A stretch of DNA of 64,000 bases from Microcoleus sp. EPA2 (GCA_020882975.1 JAHRFD010000004.1:186001-250000), one strand, 5' to 3'; positions 1-9,254 are shown, counted from the stretch's first letter. Made by a program: numbers and translations. The notes: a model not told the origin generated them from the letters alone.

Positions 1-155
1 CCTATCTGAGCGTCAACTACAGGTAATTCGACTACTCGCAAGTGTCGCCCAGCCATCGCCTGAGTCGCCAGTCGATCGCACTTGGGGGAATCGTAAATAT
101 TTATGTGCGATCGGGCCCGATACTCCACAACATCAGATAATTGATAATTAGTCAT
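1..155 (-). CDS. NlpC/P60-type cell-wall peptidase, N-terminal part (runs off the window)
   Basis: An open frame begins with ATG at 155 on the minus strand and continues off the left edge. The visible 51 residues start MTNYQLSDVVEYRARSHINI and continue with DSPKCDRLATQAMAGRHLRV. This matches, from memory, the N-terminal SH3-like region of cyanobacterial NlpC/P60 gamma-D-glutamyl-diaminopimelate endopeptidases, which carry a 'YDSP..RLATQA..GR.LR' pattern. The catalytic C-terminal domain lies outside the window, so the enzymatic call rests on the N-terminal region alone. It is divergent from the serine hydrolase gene at 235, with an 80-bp shared upstream region. Confidence 0.6.
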   Translation of the reverse strand, partial: MTNYQLSDVVEYRARSHINIYDSPKCDRLATQAMAGRHLRVVELPVVDAQI

Positions 156-234
156 TTAATTTTTTCTAGTTTATAGTTGATAGCTGATAACCGATAACTC
201 CTATAGCAAGCCCTCATAACCCCCTAAAATTACC

Positions 235-1173
235 ATGACATTTTTTCGTAAAGACGAACAACTAGAAACCCTCGGCAAGAGCATTATAGATGCAGTTCAC
301 GCAGAATTTACAGAATTAGGAGGCGATCGTCTCGCCCTCACCTGGATAGTCTACGATCCGCCCGTGCGAGTCAACACAGGCGGAGCTCTGAGCCCCGAAG
401 AATTTTGGAAATATCAAGCCAGAGGTTTTAGCCATCGGGCTTCAGAACGAGTGTATCCCGCCAGCATCGTCAAATTATTCTACCTTGTTGCCGTCTGGGA
501 ATGGGCAGAAAAAGGGATGATTAAAACATCAAAAGAATTAGAACGCGCTGTCAGAGACATGATAGTAGATTCCAGCAACGACGCCACCAGTTTAGTAGTA
601 GATGTACTAACCGGCACTACCAGTGGTCCCGAATTGCCCTCCGGCCCCTTTGAAACCTGGAAACAGCAGCGAAATATCATCAACCGTTACTTTCAATCAT
701 TAAATTGGCTAGACTTACAAGACATTAACCTCAATCAAAAAACATGGTGCGACGGCCCCTACGGTCGGGAGCGAGAATTTTTGGGCGAATTAATGGAAAA
801 TAGAAATATGCTAACCACCAATGCCACGGCGATTTTGTTGCATAGTATCATCGGTGGTGTAGCTGTTTCCGCCAAAGCATCCCAAGAGATGATGGGTTTA
901 ATGAAACGTAGCTTAGAACCAGCGGAATTAGAAGCAGATCCCGAAAATCAAGTTACAGGTTTTTTAGGTAGCGGATTACCATTAGAAGCGAAATTATGGT
1001 CAAAAGCAGGGCTCACAAGTCAAGTGCGTCACGATGCGGCCTACATTGAAATACCAAATCTGCGCCCTTACTTGTTAGTGGTATTTACCGAAGGAAAACA
1101 GAATAGTAAAAATGAACAAATTTTGCCTTTTGTATCGCAGCAAGTCATGGCAGCCATGAAAACACTGAATTAA
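235..1173 (+). CDS. beta-lactamase class A-like serine hydrolase
   Basis: The 312-residue protein has the penicilloyl-serine-transferase layout. An SxxK motif (SIVK, Ser77/Lys80) lies in YPASIVKLF, an SxN motif (SSN, residues 113-115) follows in VDSSNDATS, and a KTG-like triad (SKAG) sits near the C-terminus in LWSKAGLTS. Such proteins in cyanobacteria are usually serine hydrolases of unknown substrate and not resistance enzymes. No clear signal peptide is visible; the N-terminus MTFFRKDEQ is charged, so a cytoplasmic location is possible. The neighbouring gene on the other strand looks like a peptidoglycan peptidase, which would fit a cell-wall role, but that link is inference. Confidence 0.8.
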   Translation: MTFFRKDEQLETLGKSIIDAVHAEFTELGGDRLALTWIVYDPPVRVNTGGALSPEEFWKYQARGFSHRASERVYPASIVKLFYLVAVWEWAEKGMIKTSKELERAVRDMIVDSSNDATSLVVDVLTGTTSGPELPSGPFETWKQQRNIINRYFQSLNWLDLQDINLNQKTWCDGPYGREREFLGELMENRNMLTTNATAILLHSIIGGVAVSAKASQEMMGLMKRSLEPAELEADPENQVTGFLGSGLPLEAKLWSKAGLTSQVRHDAAYIEIPNLRPYLLVVFTEGKQNSKNEQILPFVSQQVMAAMKTLN

Positions 1174-1413
1174 ATTAAATTAAGATTAAGGTATCCAATT
1201 CTTTGAGAACAGTATCTACAAAATTTAATATCATTCAAGTCTGAATCTAAGAAATGTGTATTTTCGTACAAAACCCAGTTCCTGAGTCCCCATGTGTCCA
1301 GGACTATGAATTTTGTAAATTTGCACAAAGTCTCGAAGGGCGGTAAGATATTTATTGCTTTGTTGGCAGATATAACGTAAATTCCGATCGCCATTAAAAC
1401 CAATAATCAAAAT

Positions 1414-1731
1414 ATGTCCAAGACTTACACCGTTGAATTACTTCATCAAGGCAATACCTACACCCTAGAGGTTCCCGAAGACAAACAAATTCTGCGCGCC
1501 GCCAACGCCGCCGGCATTGAGTTGCCAAGTTCTTGCAATGCAGGGGTTTGTACCACCTGCGCTGCTAAAGTTATGGAAGGCCAAGTCGAACAAAATGATT
1601 GCATGGGCGTTAGTCCCGATCTCCAAGCGGAAGGTTACGTGTTGCTATGCGTGGCTTACCCCCGATCGAACTTGAAGATAGAAACCGAAAAAGAAGATAT
1701 TGTCTACCATCGCCAGTTCGGTAAACCCTAG
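1414..1731 (+). CDS. plant-type [2Fe-2S] ferredoxin
   Basis: This 105-residue protein has the chloroplast-type ferredoxin pattern Cys41-x4-Cys46-x2-Cys49 (CNAGVCTTC) plus Cys79 in GYVLLCVAYP, the four ligands of a [2Fe-2S] cluster. It would carry single electrons between photosystem I or other reductases and enzymes such as glutamate synthase or nitrite reductase. The cluster loop reads NAGVCTTC where the major photosynthetic PetF usually has RAGACSTC, and there is an extra Cys63. It is therefore more likely a secondary ferredoxin than the main PetF. It is preceded by a 240-bp intergenic region and is probably monocistronic. Confidence 0.9.
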   Translation: MSKTYTVELLHQGNTYTLEVPEDKQILRAANAAGIELPSSCNAGVCTTCAAKVMEGQVEQNDCMGVSPDLQAEGYVLLCVAYPRSNLKIETEKEDIVYHRQFGKP

Positions 1732-1796
1732 AATTAAGTTAAAATGGATACAATTACCGATCGCGGTATCACCATTCAGGAATTACAGACAAGCCT

Positions 1797-2000
1797 ATGA
1801 CTACCCATTTCATTTCCGCAGAAGTCCACCTCCACGATACAGCGGAGGAACTCCACTCGGCGATCGAGATTGAACTGCAAAAGCACGGTGAGCCCCTGCG
1901 CTGGGCTGTCACAGACGTTGATGTCGATCGCCAAAAAGCCGTGGTAGAAGGCTACGTCCTCCTAGAATCCGCCCTAGAACCATCCCAGGCAATAGCGTGA
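1797..2000 (+). CDS. small conserved cyanobacterial protein, unknown function
   Basis: A 67-residue acidic protein (MTTHFISAEVHLHDTAEEL) with an alpha/beta look and no recognisable motif. Its TGA stop overlaps the GTG start of the DUF3326 gene in the tetranucleotide GTGA (1997-2000). That is classic translational coupling and the main reason to believe the gene. The two products are probably made in equal amounts and may work together. The function cannot be stated from sequence. Confidence 0.65.
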   Translation: MTTHFISAEVHLHDTAEELHSAIEIELQKHGEPLRWAVTDVDVDRQKAVVEGYVLLESALEPSQAIA

Positions 2001-3118
2001 ACCGGCGTCCTTTGACCGTGGTGTTGATAGTCCCCACAGGCGTTGGAGCGTCCATCGGGGGCTTTGCAGGGGATGCCCTACCTGTGGCTAGGGCGATCGC
2101 CCACATTTCAGATACCCTGATTACTCACCCCAACGTCCTCAACGGCGCTCAACTCTATTGGCCCATACCTAATGCTCTTTACGTCGAAGGCTATGGCCTT
2201 GACAAATTTGCACAAGGATGCTGGGGTCTACAACCAGTACATCAAAATCGGATTGGCTTAATCCTCGATGGCGGCATCGAACCAGACTTGCAGTTGCGCC
2301 ACTTGCAAGCCGTTGATGCTGCTAGAGCTACATTAGGTTTGAACATAACAGATTATGTTTTAACTGATGTTCCCCTGAATGTAGAATTGCGAATGTCGGA
2401 ATCAGGGGCATCTTGGGGGACGATCGCGCATCCAGACAGTCTCTTACGCGCCGCCGAAAAATTAATTACCCAAGCAAAAGTAGAGGCGATCGCTGTTGTA
2501 GCCAGATTTCCTGACGACGCAGGCAGCATCGCCCTCGCCAACTACCGCCACGGCAAAGGAGTTGACCCTCTCGCAGGCGCAGAAGCAGCGATCAGTCACC
2601 TGATTGTCAAGACATTTAAAATCCCCTGTGCCCACGCCCCAGCCCTGTTGCCGCTACCCCTCGATCCGCATCTGTCACCGCGATCGGCTGCTGAAGAAAT
2701 CGGCTACACTTTCCTACCCTGCGTGCTCGCAGGGCTCAGCAAAGCCCCGCAGTTTGTCACCCTCGGTACCCAAGAGAGAGACACAGACAAAAACAGAAAG
2801 CATACCCAATTACCAATTACTGCCGATCGAGTTGATGCCGTGGTGATACCCGCCACAGCCTGCGGTGGCAGTGCTATCCTGAGTTTAAGCGGGCGATCGG
2901 CTGTACAAATCATTGCAGTGGCCGATAACAAAACCCAAATGCAAGTTCCTCCCGAAAAACTCGGAATCAAAGCTTTGCAGGTAAACTCATATTTAGAGGC
3001 GATCGGAGTATTGGTCGCTTTACGAACAGGCATCACACCAGTTGCCTTGGGTGCAGACATTTCCCCCTTGCGGTGTTTGTCGGACTCAACTAAACAAATC
3101 TCAAATCTCAAATCTTAA
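1997..3118 (+). CDS. DUF3326 family protein
   Basis: A 373-residue protein starting at GTG 1997, inside the stop codon of the preceding small gene. The N-terminus VVLIVPTGVGASIGGFAGD and the later GGIEPDLQLRHLQAV match my memory of the DUF3326 family of cyanobacteria and plants. Glycine-rich loops (PTGVGASIGG, PATACGGSAILSLSG) suggest a nucleotide- or phosphate-binding fold, but no catalytic role is established. There is no signal peptide or membrane segment. The 16-bp gap to the next gene suggests that 1797-3731 is one operon. Confidence 0.75.
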   Translation: MNRRPLTVVLIVPTGVGASIGGFAGDALPVARAIAHISDTLITHPNVLNGAQLYWPIPNALYVEGYGLDKFAQGCWGLQPVHQNRIGLILDGGIEPDLQLRHLQAVDAARATLGLNITDYVLTDVPLNVELRMSESGASWGTIAHPDSLLRAAEKLITQAKVEAIAVVARFPDDAGSIALANYRHGKGVDPLAGAEAAISHLIVKTFKIPCAHAPALLPLPLDPHLSPRSAAEEIGYTFLPCVLAGLSKAPQFVTLGTQERDTDKNRKHTQLPITADRVDAVVIPATACGGSAILSLSGRSAVQIIAVADNKTQMQVPPEKLGIKALQVNSYLEAIGVLVALRTGITPVALGADISPLRCLSDSTKQISNLKS

Positions 3119-3134
3119 ATCTAAAATTGATTAA

Positions 3135-3731
3135 GTGGCAGAAAAAATTCCCGAAAATCCAGAATTTGAACCATTGACACGCACCCAAGTTTTAGTAGCA
3201 ATGGGCGTGACAGCAATTATATTGCTGGCGGTAGCTAAATTGTGGTTGGTATTTGGATCGGTATCGCTTTTGCCAGTCAAATTAATCGGAATTGACTTAC
3301 TCAAAGGATGTGCGATCGGATTCCTCATTTCTGGCGCTAGTGCGATCGTTTATCAACTCTGGCCCGGTTATCGGCGCAGTGCCAACGTTTACCTAGAAGT
3401 AGTCCTCAAACCCTTATTTTGGCCAGATTTAATTTGGTTGGGATTGTTACCCGGACTTAGCGAAGAATTGCTATTTCGAGGCGTGATGATGTCGGCTTTA
3501 GGATTAAATGCTACTGGTTTAATTTTATCCAGTTTTTGCTTTGGCATTTTGCACCTAGGAGACATCGATCAGTGGCCCTATGCAGTTTGGGCAACTGCTG
3601 TCGGATTCCTATTAGGCTACAGTTTTTTAAATACTGGAAATTTGTTAGTCCCAATTTTAGCTCATATTTGTACAAATCTGATTTCTAGCTGTGTTTGGAA
3701 GTGGGAAAACCAAACAGCCAATCGATTTTAA
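3135..3731 (+). CDS. CPBP-family intramembrane glutamic protease
   Basis: A 198-residue, strongly hydrophobic protein starting at GTG 3135. It carries the CPBP (Abi/CAAX-protease) signature: Glu110-Glu111 and Arg115 in SEELLFRGVM, His140 in FGILHLG, and His177 with Asn181 in LAHICTN, all expected in the intramembrane active site. About five or six membrane segments are apparent. Family members process membrane proteins or prenylated peptides; the substrate here is unknown. It follows the DUF3326 gene by 16 bp and is likely cotranscribed. Confidence 0.85.
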   Translation: MAEKIPENPEFEPLTRTQVLVAMGVTAIILLAVAKLWLVFGSVSLLPVKLIGIDLLKGCAIGFLISGASAIVYQLWPGYRRSANVYLEVVLKPLFWPDLIWLGLLPGLSEELLFRGVMMSALGLNATGLILSSFCFGILHLGDIDQWPYAVWATAVGFLLGYSFLNTGNLLVPILAHICTNLISSCVWKWENQTANRF

Positions 3732-3739
3732 AATTGTGT

Positions 3740-3759
3740 AACAGGCCCGAAAGCCTGTT
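3740..3759. terminator. hairpin between convergent genes, possible terminator
   Basis: A perfect 7-bp stem AACAGGC/GCCTGTT with a 6-base loop (CCGAAA) sits between the convergent CPBP protease and glutamate dehydrogenase genes. No long T-run follows on the plus strand. On the minus strand it is followed by an A/T-rich ACACAATTTT. Its position suggests a bidirectional terminator, but this is unproven. Confidence 0.4.
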
Positions 3760-3787
3760 CACAGCTTGGTGTTTACCAGAGATCTAT

Positions 3788-5074
3788 TTAACCGTTAACA
3801 TAATAATTGCGCGTTCCCTTCGCATTCATCGCTTCTCCCAGTCGGTTTAACCCGTAGACGTAAGCAGCAGTTCTCATACAAACTGATAAATCCTGAGATA
3901 TTTTCCAGATAGCCTCAGTTTCTTCCACCATTTTATGCTTCAAGCGCTGATTAACTTCCTCCAGACTCCAATAAAGTCCGCTACGGTTTTGCACCCACTC
4001 AAAGTAACTAACCGTTACCCCTCCAGCATTGACTAAAATATCAGGAATTACCTGAATTTTTCGGGCTTCTAAAATCAAATCAGCAGCGGAATCAATGGGA
4101 CCATTAGCTACTTCAAAAATAAACTTAGCCTGAATGCTATCAACATTTGCTTCGGTGATTTGATTTTCCAAAGCCGCGGGAATCAACACATCTACATCTA
4201 AAGCTAAAATTTGCTGATTAGTCAAAATTTCATGTTCGACAATATTGCAAACAGAGCCTTCACAATAAATAGCTTTAATACCTTTATTCGAGTCTTTAAA
4301 ACTGCGGATGCTGGGAATATCCAAACCTTGTTTAGCATAAATCCCCCCTTGGGAATCGCTAACTGCTACAACTTTGTAACCTGCTTTCCAGAGTAGTTCT
4401 GCTATTTCTGCACCCGCATTCCCAAAACCTTGTACTGCTACAGTGGTATTTTGAGGAAATAACTCACATTTTGCCAGAATATTTTGTAATACAAAAAAAG
4501 CCCCAGTTGCTGTAGCCGTATCTCGACCTAAACTACCACCAATTGTTACGGGTTTACCAGTCACAACCGCTGGACAAAGTTGCCGTTTAATGGTATTATA
4601 TTGATCCATCATCCAACCCATAATCATGGGATTTGTGTAAACATCAGGTGCGGGAATATCGATATCTGGGCCAATGAAATCAGCGATCGCATCCACATAG
4701 CCGCGACTCAATCTTTCCAATTCCAGTTTAGACAATTCCTTGGGATTTACAGTAATTCCTCCCTTAGCTCCTCCAAAGGGCAAGTTCAAAACTGCACATT
4801 TAAAAGTCATCCAAAATGCTAAGGATTGCACTTCGTCCAGCGATACTTTGGGATGGTAACGAACTCCTCCTTTGGAAGGACCTCTGGTATTGTCATAGCG
4901 CACTCGATAACCTTGAAAAATTCGCAGAGAACCGTCATCCATCCGCACGGGAATTGATACAATCAAACTAGATTTGGGATATTTCAGCCGCTCGATTGTA
5001 TCCTCGGAAAGGGATACATATTTTAAGGCTCGTTCTAATCGGCGGCTGGCATCAGTAAATAACGATTCAGACAT
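3788..5074 (-). CDS. gdhA: Glu/Leu-type amino acid dehydrogenase (glutamate dehydrogenase)
   Basis: The 428-residue protein matches hexameric glutamate dehydrogenases in length and motifs. GGVRYHP (69-75), K92, and the catalytic-lysine segment GGAKGG (101-106, Lys104) make the glutamate site. GRDTATATG and the Rossmann loop GFGNAG form the NAD(P) domain. It interconverts 2-oxoglutarate plus ammonium and glutamate. In cyanobacteria this is secondary to the GS-GOGAT route, whose glutamate synthase also lies in this window. NAD versus NADP preference cannot be read with confidence. It is divergent from the DUF4126 gene across 285 bp. Confidence 0.9.
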   Translation of the reverse strand: MSESLFTDASRRLERALKYVSLSEDTIERLKYPKSSLIVSIPVRMDDGSLRIFQGYRVRYDNTRGPSKGGVRYHPKVSLDEVQSLAFWMTFKCAVLNLPFGGAKGGITVNPKELSKLELERLSRGYVDAIADFIGPDIDIPAPDVYTNPMIMGWMMDQYNTIKRQLCPAVVTGKPVTIGGSLGRDTATATGAFFVLQNILAKCELFPQNTTVAVQGFGNAGAEIAELLWKAGYKVVAVSDSQGGIYAKQGLDIPSIRSFKDSNKGIKAIYCEGSVCNIVEHEILTNQQILALDVDVLIPAALENQITEANVDSIQAKFIFEVANGPIDSAADLILEARKIQVIPDILVNAGGVTVSYFEWVQNRSGLYWSLEEVNQRLKHKMVEETEAIWKISQDLSVCMRTAAYVYGLNRLGEAMNAKGTRNYYVNG

Positions 5075-5359
5075 AATTAATCAAGAAAAAGAAAGCAGGA
5101 AGTGGGAAGTAGAAATCAGATTTGCTCAGGAATTCTACTTAATAATACTTATATACAGTAACAACAGTCAACAACCTTGTCTCGATCGACTATCTGCCAT
5201 CGGCAACCACAAATTAAGCATTTAGACTTACAATAGAGAGTAATAGTGAACTCAAGGCAAAACTTGAGCTCGATCGCTTGAATCAAAGCCAGCCATTAGG
5301 GTAAGGAAAATCTGACATCGATCGACTAATTAACTCACTTTCTTAACTAAATAATTATT

Positions 5360-5971
5360 ATGGTTGGACTCCTAGCTGCCCTCTCTGCGTCGGCGGCGGG
5401 GGGTATGAGAATTGCCATGCCCCTGCTGTTAATTGGTTTGTTACGCATCGATAAACTGTGGTCAGAAATACCTCTATTGTCGGGGCTTCACCCCCAAGTG
5501 GTGATAGCAATTTTGGTGAGTTGGTCTCTATTAGAATTATTTGCTTCTAAAACCTTTGTGGGACAGCGGGTGTTGCAAATTGTGCAAGTTATTTTCAGCC
5601 CCATTGTAGGAGCAATTATGGCAATTGCGATCGCTCAGGTAAGTTCCATCGACGAACTTGTTGCTCACCCTTGGATGCTGTGGATTATTGGTATTGTCGG
5701 AGGTTTGTTGGCTTTAGTGCTGCAACTGGTGCAAGCAGGATGGCTTTATCGGCTGAAGGTGTTGCCGATTTGGCTGATTTTTGTTCAAGATGCTTTGTGT
5801 ATTGCTTTGGTATTATTTGCCTTTGATGCACCGCGGCAAGGGGGATTGATTGCCATGTTGCTGCTGTGGCTGGCAATTCGCAGCTCTAAAGAGTGGTATC
5901 GCTGGTACAGGAGCCAAGCAAAACAGGCGTTATTAGGAAATCCCCGTCAAGGTAAACGCGATCCAGATTAA
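5360..5971 (+). CDS. DUF4126 membrane protein
   Basis: A 203-residue protein made largely of hydrophobic helices, beginning MVGLLAALSASAAGGMRIAM and ending in a basic tail (KQALLGNPRQGKRDPD). The 'SAsAAGGMRIA..LL' start and the later internally similar helix pairs are typical of DUF4126 inner-membrane proteins. About five membrane segments are visible. Its function is unknown. It is followed by a 474-bp region full of palindromic repeats, so it probably ends its transcription unit. Confidence 0.75.
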   Translation: MVGLLAALSASAAGGMRIAMPLLLIGLLRIDKLWSEIPLLSGLHPQVVIAILVSWSLLELFASKTFVGQRVLQIVQVIFSPIVGAIMAIAIAQVSSIDELVAHPWMLWIIGIVGGLLALVLQLVQAGWLYRLKVLPIWLIFVQDALCIALVLFAFDAPRQGGLIAMLLLWLAIRSSKEWYRWYRSQAKQALLGNPRQGKRDPD

Positions 5972-6113
5972 TTTAATAATTAGTTATTAGTTATGGGTTA
6001 TTGGTTATTGGTTATTAGTTATTTGCTACCAATACCCAATTCCAAACTCCCAATGCTCTCCCCCCTAGGGGGGAGAGCTAGATCCAGTTCCCCTCCTGGG
6101 AGGGGCTAGGGGT

Positions 6114-6395
6114 CAGGGCTGTTTCATTCTCACCAAAAAAAGGGTTTTGTAGGGGTAGCGCCCCCGTGCCTACCCCCCCACCAACCATTTTCCGTCATTT
6201 CAGAGATTGGGGCAGCCACGGGGGGCTGCCCCTACAAGAGATTGGGGCAGCCACGGGGGGCTGCCCCTACAAGAGATTGGGGCAGCCACGGGGGGCTGCC
6301 CCTACAAGAGATTGGGGCAGCCACGGGGGGCTGCCCCTACAAGAGATTGGGGCAGCCACGGGGGGCTGCCCCTACAAGAGAATGAAACCGCCCTG
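6114..6395. mobile_element. MITE-like element bounded by 18-bp imperfect inverted repeats
   Basis: The left end CAGGGCTGTTTCATTCTC (6114-6131) and the right end GAGAATGAAACCGCCCTG (6378-6395) are inverted copies with one mismatch. Between them lies a C-rich spacer and five tandem 35-bp hairpin repeats. No open frame for a transposase is credible. It fills most of the gap between the DUF4126 and ferrochelatase genes. Confidence 0.55.
6204..6378. repeat. five perfect tandem copies of a 35-bp hairpin repeat
   Basis: Five identical 35-bp units run head to tail from 6204. Each begins AGATTGGGG and contains the inverted pair GGGGCAGCC/GGCTGCCCC, which can form a strong GC hairpin. Perfect identity implies recent expansion or homogenisation. 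The open frames through it exist only because the GC-rich unit lacks stops. Confidence 0.9.
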
Positions 6396-6445
6396 GGCTA
6401 GGGGTGGGTACGATTCCCCATCATCATTTTCTTAAGAAACCGCCT

Positions 6446-7609
6446 TTAAAGTAAGCCGATCGAGTGTAAAGGGCCGCGACCGGTAATTAACTCCAGCAAG
6501 AGTGCCATAAAACCAATCATCGCCACACGACCATTCCAGACTTCCGCCCCCGTAGTCAAACCCCATTCCCACTGCTCTTGAGGGTACATCTTCACTTTCT
6601 TAGAAGGGCGTACCACATCAGAGAACTTAACACTGGGAGATTCGAGGGACTCGATGACTAAATCAGCCAAAGCCTCAATAAACACCGGATGAGTATTGAG
6701 GGCCGGCACTCGGTAGAAATTTTGAATTCCCGACTCTTGGGCCAATTCTCGATACTCCATGTCAATTTCTTGCAGAGTTTCGATGTGCTCGGACACAAAA
6801 CTAATCGGAACTACTAACAAATCTTCGACTCCATTGGCCGCGAGTTCGGTAATGGCATCTTCGGTGTAAGGCTTGAGCCATTCCACCGGGCCAACCCGAC
6901 TTTGATAGGCGAGAGTGTGTTCGTTCGATCGATTCAAATGCTCCATAATCAGACGAGTACAATCTTCTATCTCGCGCTGATAAGGGTCTCCAGCCTCTTC
7001 TACATAGCTGACAGGGACACCGTGGGCGCTAAAAAAGATATGAACTCGATCGGAATTAGGAATATGGTCTAATTCCTGGGCGATCAATTCAGACATTGCC
7101 TGAATGTAGCCTGGACGATGATACCAAGAAGGGATAGCGGTATATTCAATATCCTTGAGTTCTGGATCTTTTCCCCAGATTTCTTCTAGCTGTCGGAAAC
7201 TAGAACCGCTGGTACTGATGGAAAATTGAGGATACAGTGGCAAGATTGCCAAATGTTCGATCGCATCGCGCTTAATTTGGGCAATGGCCTCTTCGGTAAA
7301 AGGATGCCAGTAGCGCATCCCCACATAAACACGCGCATCTTTTCCCTTGGACTCCAAGAGCTGTTGCAGCGCTAGCCCTTGTTCGTCTGTGATGCGACGC
7401 AAAGGAGAGCCGCCCCCGATTTGGCGATAGTTTGCCTGGGATTTCTGAAAACGCAGGGTTGAAATCAACCAGGCGAGTGGTTTCTGCAACCAGGGAAACG
7501 GCAGGCGAATAATTTCCGGGTCAGCGAACAAGTTGAACAGGAAAGGGCGGACATCCTCGATTTTATCGGGTCCGCCCAAGTTTAATAGCAATACTCCTAC
7601 ACGGCCCAT
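6446..7609 (-). CDS. hemH: ferrochelatase with C-terminal chlorophyll-binding (CAB) helix
   Basis: The 387-residue protein is a ferrochelatase, inserting Fe2+ into protoporphyrin IX to make haem. Recognisable blocks are [15 protein letters not shown] at the N-terminus, the signature [19 protein letters not shown], and [20 protein letters not shown]. The last ~45 residues add a linker and a membrane helix with the CAB motif ExxNxR (EVWNGRVAM). This is the hallmark of cyanobacterial and plastid type-II ferrochelatases, where the tail helps anchor the enzyme and coordinate haem with chlorophyll synthesis. It is monocistronic on the minus strand. Confidence 0.97.
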   Translation of the reverse strand: MGRVGVLLLNLGGPDKIEDVRPFLFNLFADPEIIRLPFPWLQKPLAWLISTLRFQKSQANYRQIGGGSPLRRITDEQGLALQQLLESKGKDARVYVGMRYWHPFTEEAIAQIKRDAIEHLAILPLYPQFSISTSGSSFRQLEEIWGKDPELKDIEYTAIPSWYHRPGYIQAMSELIAQELDHIPNSDRVHIFFSAHGVPVSYVEEAGDPYQREIEDCTRLIMEHLNRSNEHTLAYQSRVGPVEWLKPYTEDAITELAANGVEDLLVVPISFVSEHIETLQEIDMEYRELAQESGIQNFYRVPALNTHPVFIEALADLVIESLESPSVKFSDVVRPSKKVKMYPQEQWEWGLTTGAEVWNGRVAMIGFMALLLELITGRGPLHSIGLL

Positions 7610-7654
7610 AACGGTTACAGCTCTCTCATCGTCCAGTTCTGTTACTTATCTTAT

Positions 7655-7695
7655 TGACATACTCACCGCTCTGTGAGGGCGGTTACTCTTGACAG
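7655..7695 (-). mobile_element. solo IS200/IS605-type end (hairpin plus GTCAA terminus)
   Basis: On the minus strand this reads as a stem ACCGCCC/GRGCGGT (plus-strand stems 7665-7671 and 7677-7683, one G-T pair) followed by GAGTATGTCAA. A hairpin ending in 'GAG.(N)TGTCAA' resembles the right ends of cyanobacterial IS200/IS605 elements, and resembles the right end of the element at 26177-26594. No transposase or TnpB is adjacent, so it would be a relic. The call rests on pattern memory. Confidence 0.3.
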
Positions 7696-7844
7696 TTGAC
7701 GGGGATGTGCTGCCGAGGCAGTCTTACCTTCCCTATTTGTCCATTTAGAGTCGTGCCGATGCCCCATGCCGACTTTATAATATAACTTCATAATATCTTA
7801 AGTCGATAGCAACGTATACATAATTTTGAATTTGGCAATAATTG

Positions 7845-9050
7845 CTAAACTTTCTCCTTAGCTGGCGGGACAATACCAATTTTATTTAAACCTGCATCAA
7901 TATCCCTAAGTAATTGAAAATCTGCTTCTGGCAAAAGGTTGACATCAGAGTGTTTTTCCAGAAAAGAAAATGCTTGCCGAAATTCACGGGAATTGGCGGC
8001 GACGGGACAATCAAAGTGACAGGGTATCACTCTTTCAAAATCCCAACTCGCGACTCGATCGACCCAATCGAGGGTTTCCTGGGGTGCGCGATTGAGAATC
8101 AAAGCTTGCAAAATCGGTGCGACAAACAATCGCCCTCCGGACCGCAAGGCCTCAAACGATCGCCTCCAATCCGCTTGCCACCTGAAGGGAAACAAGCCGA
8201 AATAGGCTCTGGCAGAACGTTCAGGGGCTTTGAGGGCCCCTGCTAATACAGATGACCATGACGGCACTTCCAACACGCTAGGACGAAAATACATCGCAAA
8301 TAGGGCAATTCTCTGCCACCCTTTGCGCAGATTTTCCTGAGTTTCTGCCACGGGTGCCGCAGCGCTTTCCTTGGCGTGAAATAACAAGGGATAAGAGTCG
8401 AGTTGGACGATCGCCGGTGGATTTTCAGGGATCGAAACCACAGAATCTGTTACCATCAGCGTGCGCGATCGCCTGTGAAATAGCGCCACTTCCGCAAACC
8501 AACCTAAGCGAAGGTCGATGGGACCTAGAATAGCCACATCAAATTGATCGGCAAAAGGCGCTTTGCTGCTATCGGCGGAAAGTACAAAGGTGCGTTTGGC
8601 GGGAAAACCCAGCCAACTCAGGGGTAAATTCAGCGGAAAACTCCAATGCTGCGGGGCGACAAACACCAGGGCGGTGGGAAAACACCTAGCAAAGGGGCCG
8701 ACAAAAACCTTGTGTTCGATGCCAGAAATAGTTGTCAGCAAGATATACTTAACCTCACCATGTTCTGCCACCAACTCGTTGAGCAAGCGGATACATTCAG
8801 GAGTAGGCGCCACGGGGGCGTAGACGAGAAGGCCTTCGGGTTCGAGTTTAATCACCGTCATCCGAATCGGAACAACGACGTAGAAAATGCCCTGAAGTTG
8901 GTCAAAAGTCCAGATTGTGTCCTTAACGATTTCCTTGCGGATTGTCCGCCGCCTGCTGTAGGGATAGATAGGGACTAGGGGCCAAAAGGGCCAGGAAAAG
9001 TCCTTGGAATCAATCTGTTCTGATATTGGTGTATCTTCGCCTGCTGTCAC
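7845..9050 (-). CDS. DUF4336 family protein
   Basis: A 401-residue soluble protein. The N-terminal WPFWPLVPIYPYSRRRTIRKE and the segment LLTTISGIEHKVFVGPFAR are typical, as I recall, of DUF4336 proteins of cyanobacteria and chloroplasts. These resemble degenerate metallo-beta-lactamase-fold proteins. The late motif ERVIPCHFDCPV has a His and Cys that could bind metal, but the classical HxHxDH is absent. No membrane helix is seen. The function is unknown. Confidence 0.75.
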   Translation of the reverse strand: MTAGEDTPISEQIDSKDFSWPFWPLVPIYPYSRRRTIRKEIVKDTIWTFDQLQGIFYVVVPIRMTVIKLEPEGLLVYAPVAPTPECIRLLNELVAEHGEVKYILLTTISGIEHKVFVGPFARCFPTALVFVAPQHWSFPLNLPLSWLGFPAKRTFVLSADSSKAPFADQFDVAILGPIDLRLGWFAEVALFHRRSRTLMVTDSVVSIPENPPAIVQLDSYPLLFHAKESAAAPVAETQENLRKGWQRIALFAMYFRPSVLEVPSWSSVLAGALKAPERSARAYFGLFPFRWQADWRRSFEALRSGGRLFVAPILQALILNRAPQETLDWVDRVASWDFERVIPCHFDCPVAANSREFRQAFSFLEKHSDVNLLPEADFQLLRDIDAGLNKIGIVPPAKEKV

Positions 9051-9254
9051 GGAGAGACTCCTTCCAAATTGCTGTACGTGCGATCGAACTATAGCCGAAG
9101 CAAGAAGGAAGAAGGAAGCAGGAAGCAGGAAAATGCAATAAAAAGCAATGATTCAAGTAATTATAAACCTTTTTACTACAAACAACTTTCTCAAGTTTTA
9201 GGTAACTTGTCCTGATATAATCATAAGTTCGCAAAATTTATCAACTTAGTAGAT

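Noticed and set aside
1170..1403. 77-codon minus-strand frame between the serine hydrolase and ferredoxin genes
   Set aside because: No ribosome site, unusual composition, and no recognisable domain; likely chance.
6166..6435. Two frames (89 and 64 codons) across 6.17-6.43 kb
   Set aside because: Products of the five 35-bp hairpin repeats; peptide repeats mirror the DNA repeats.
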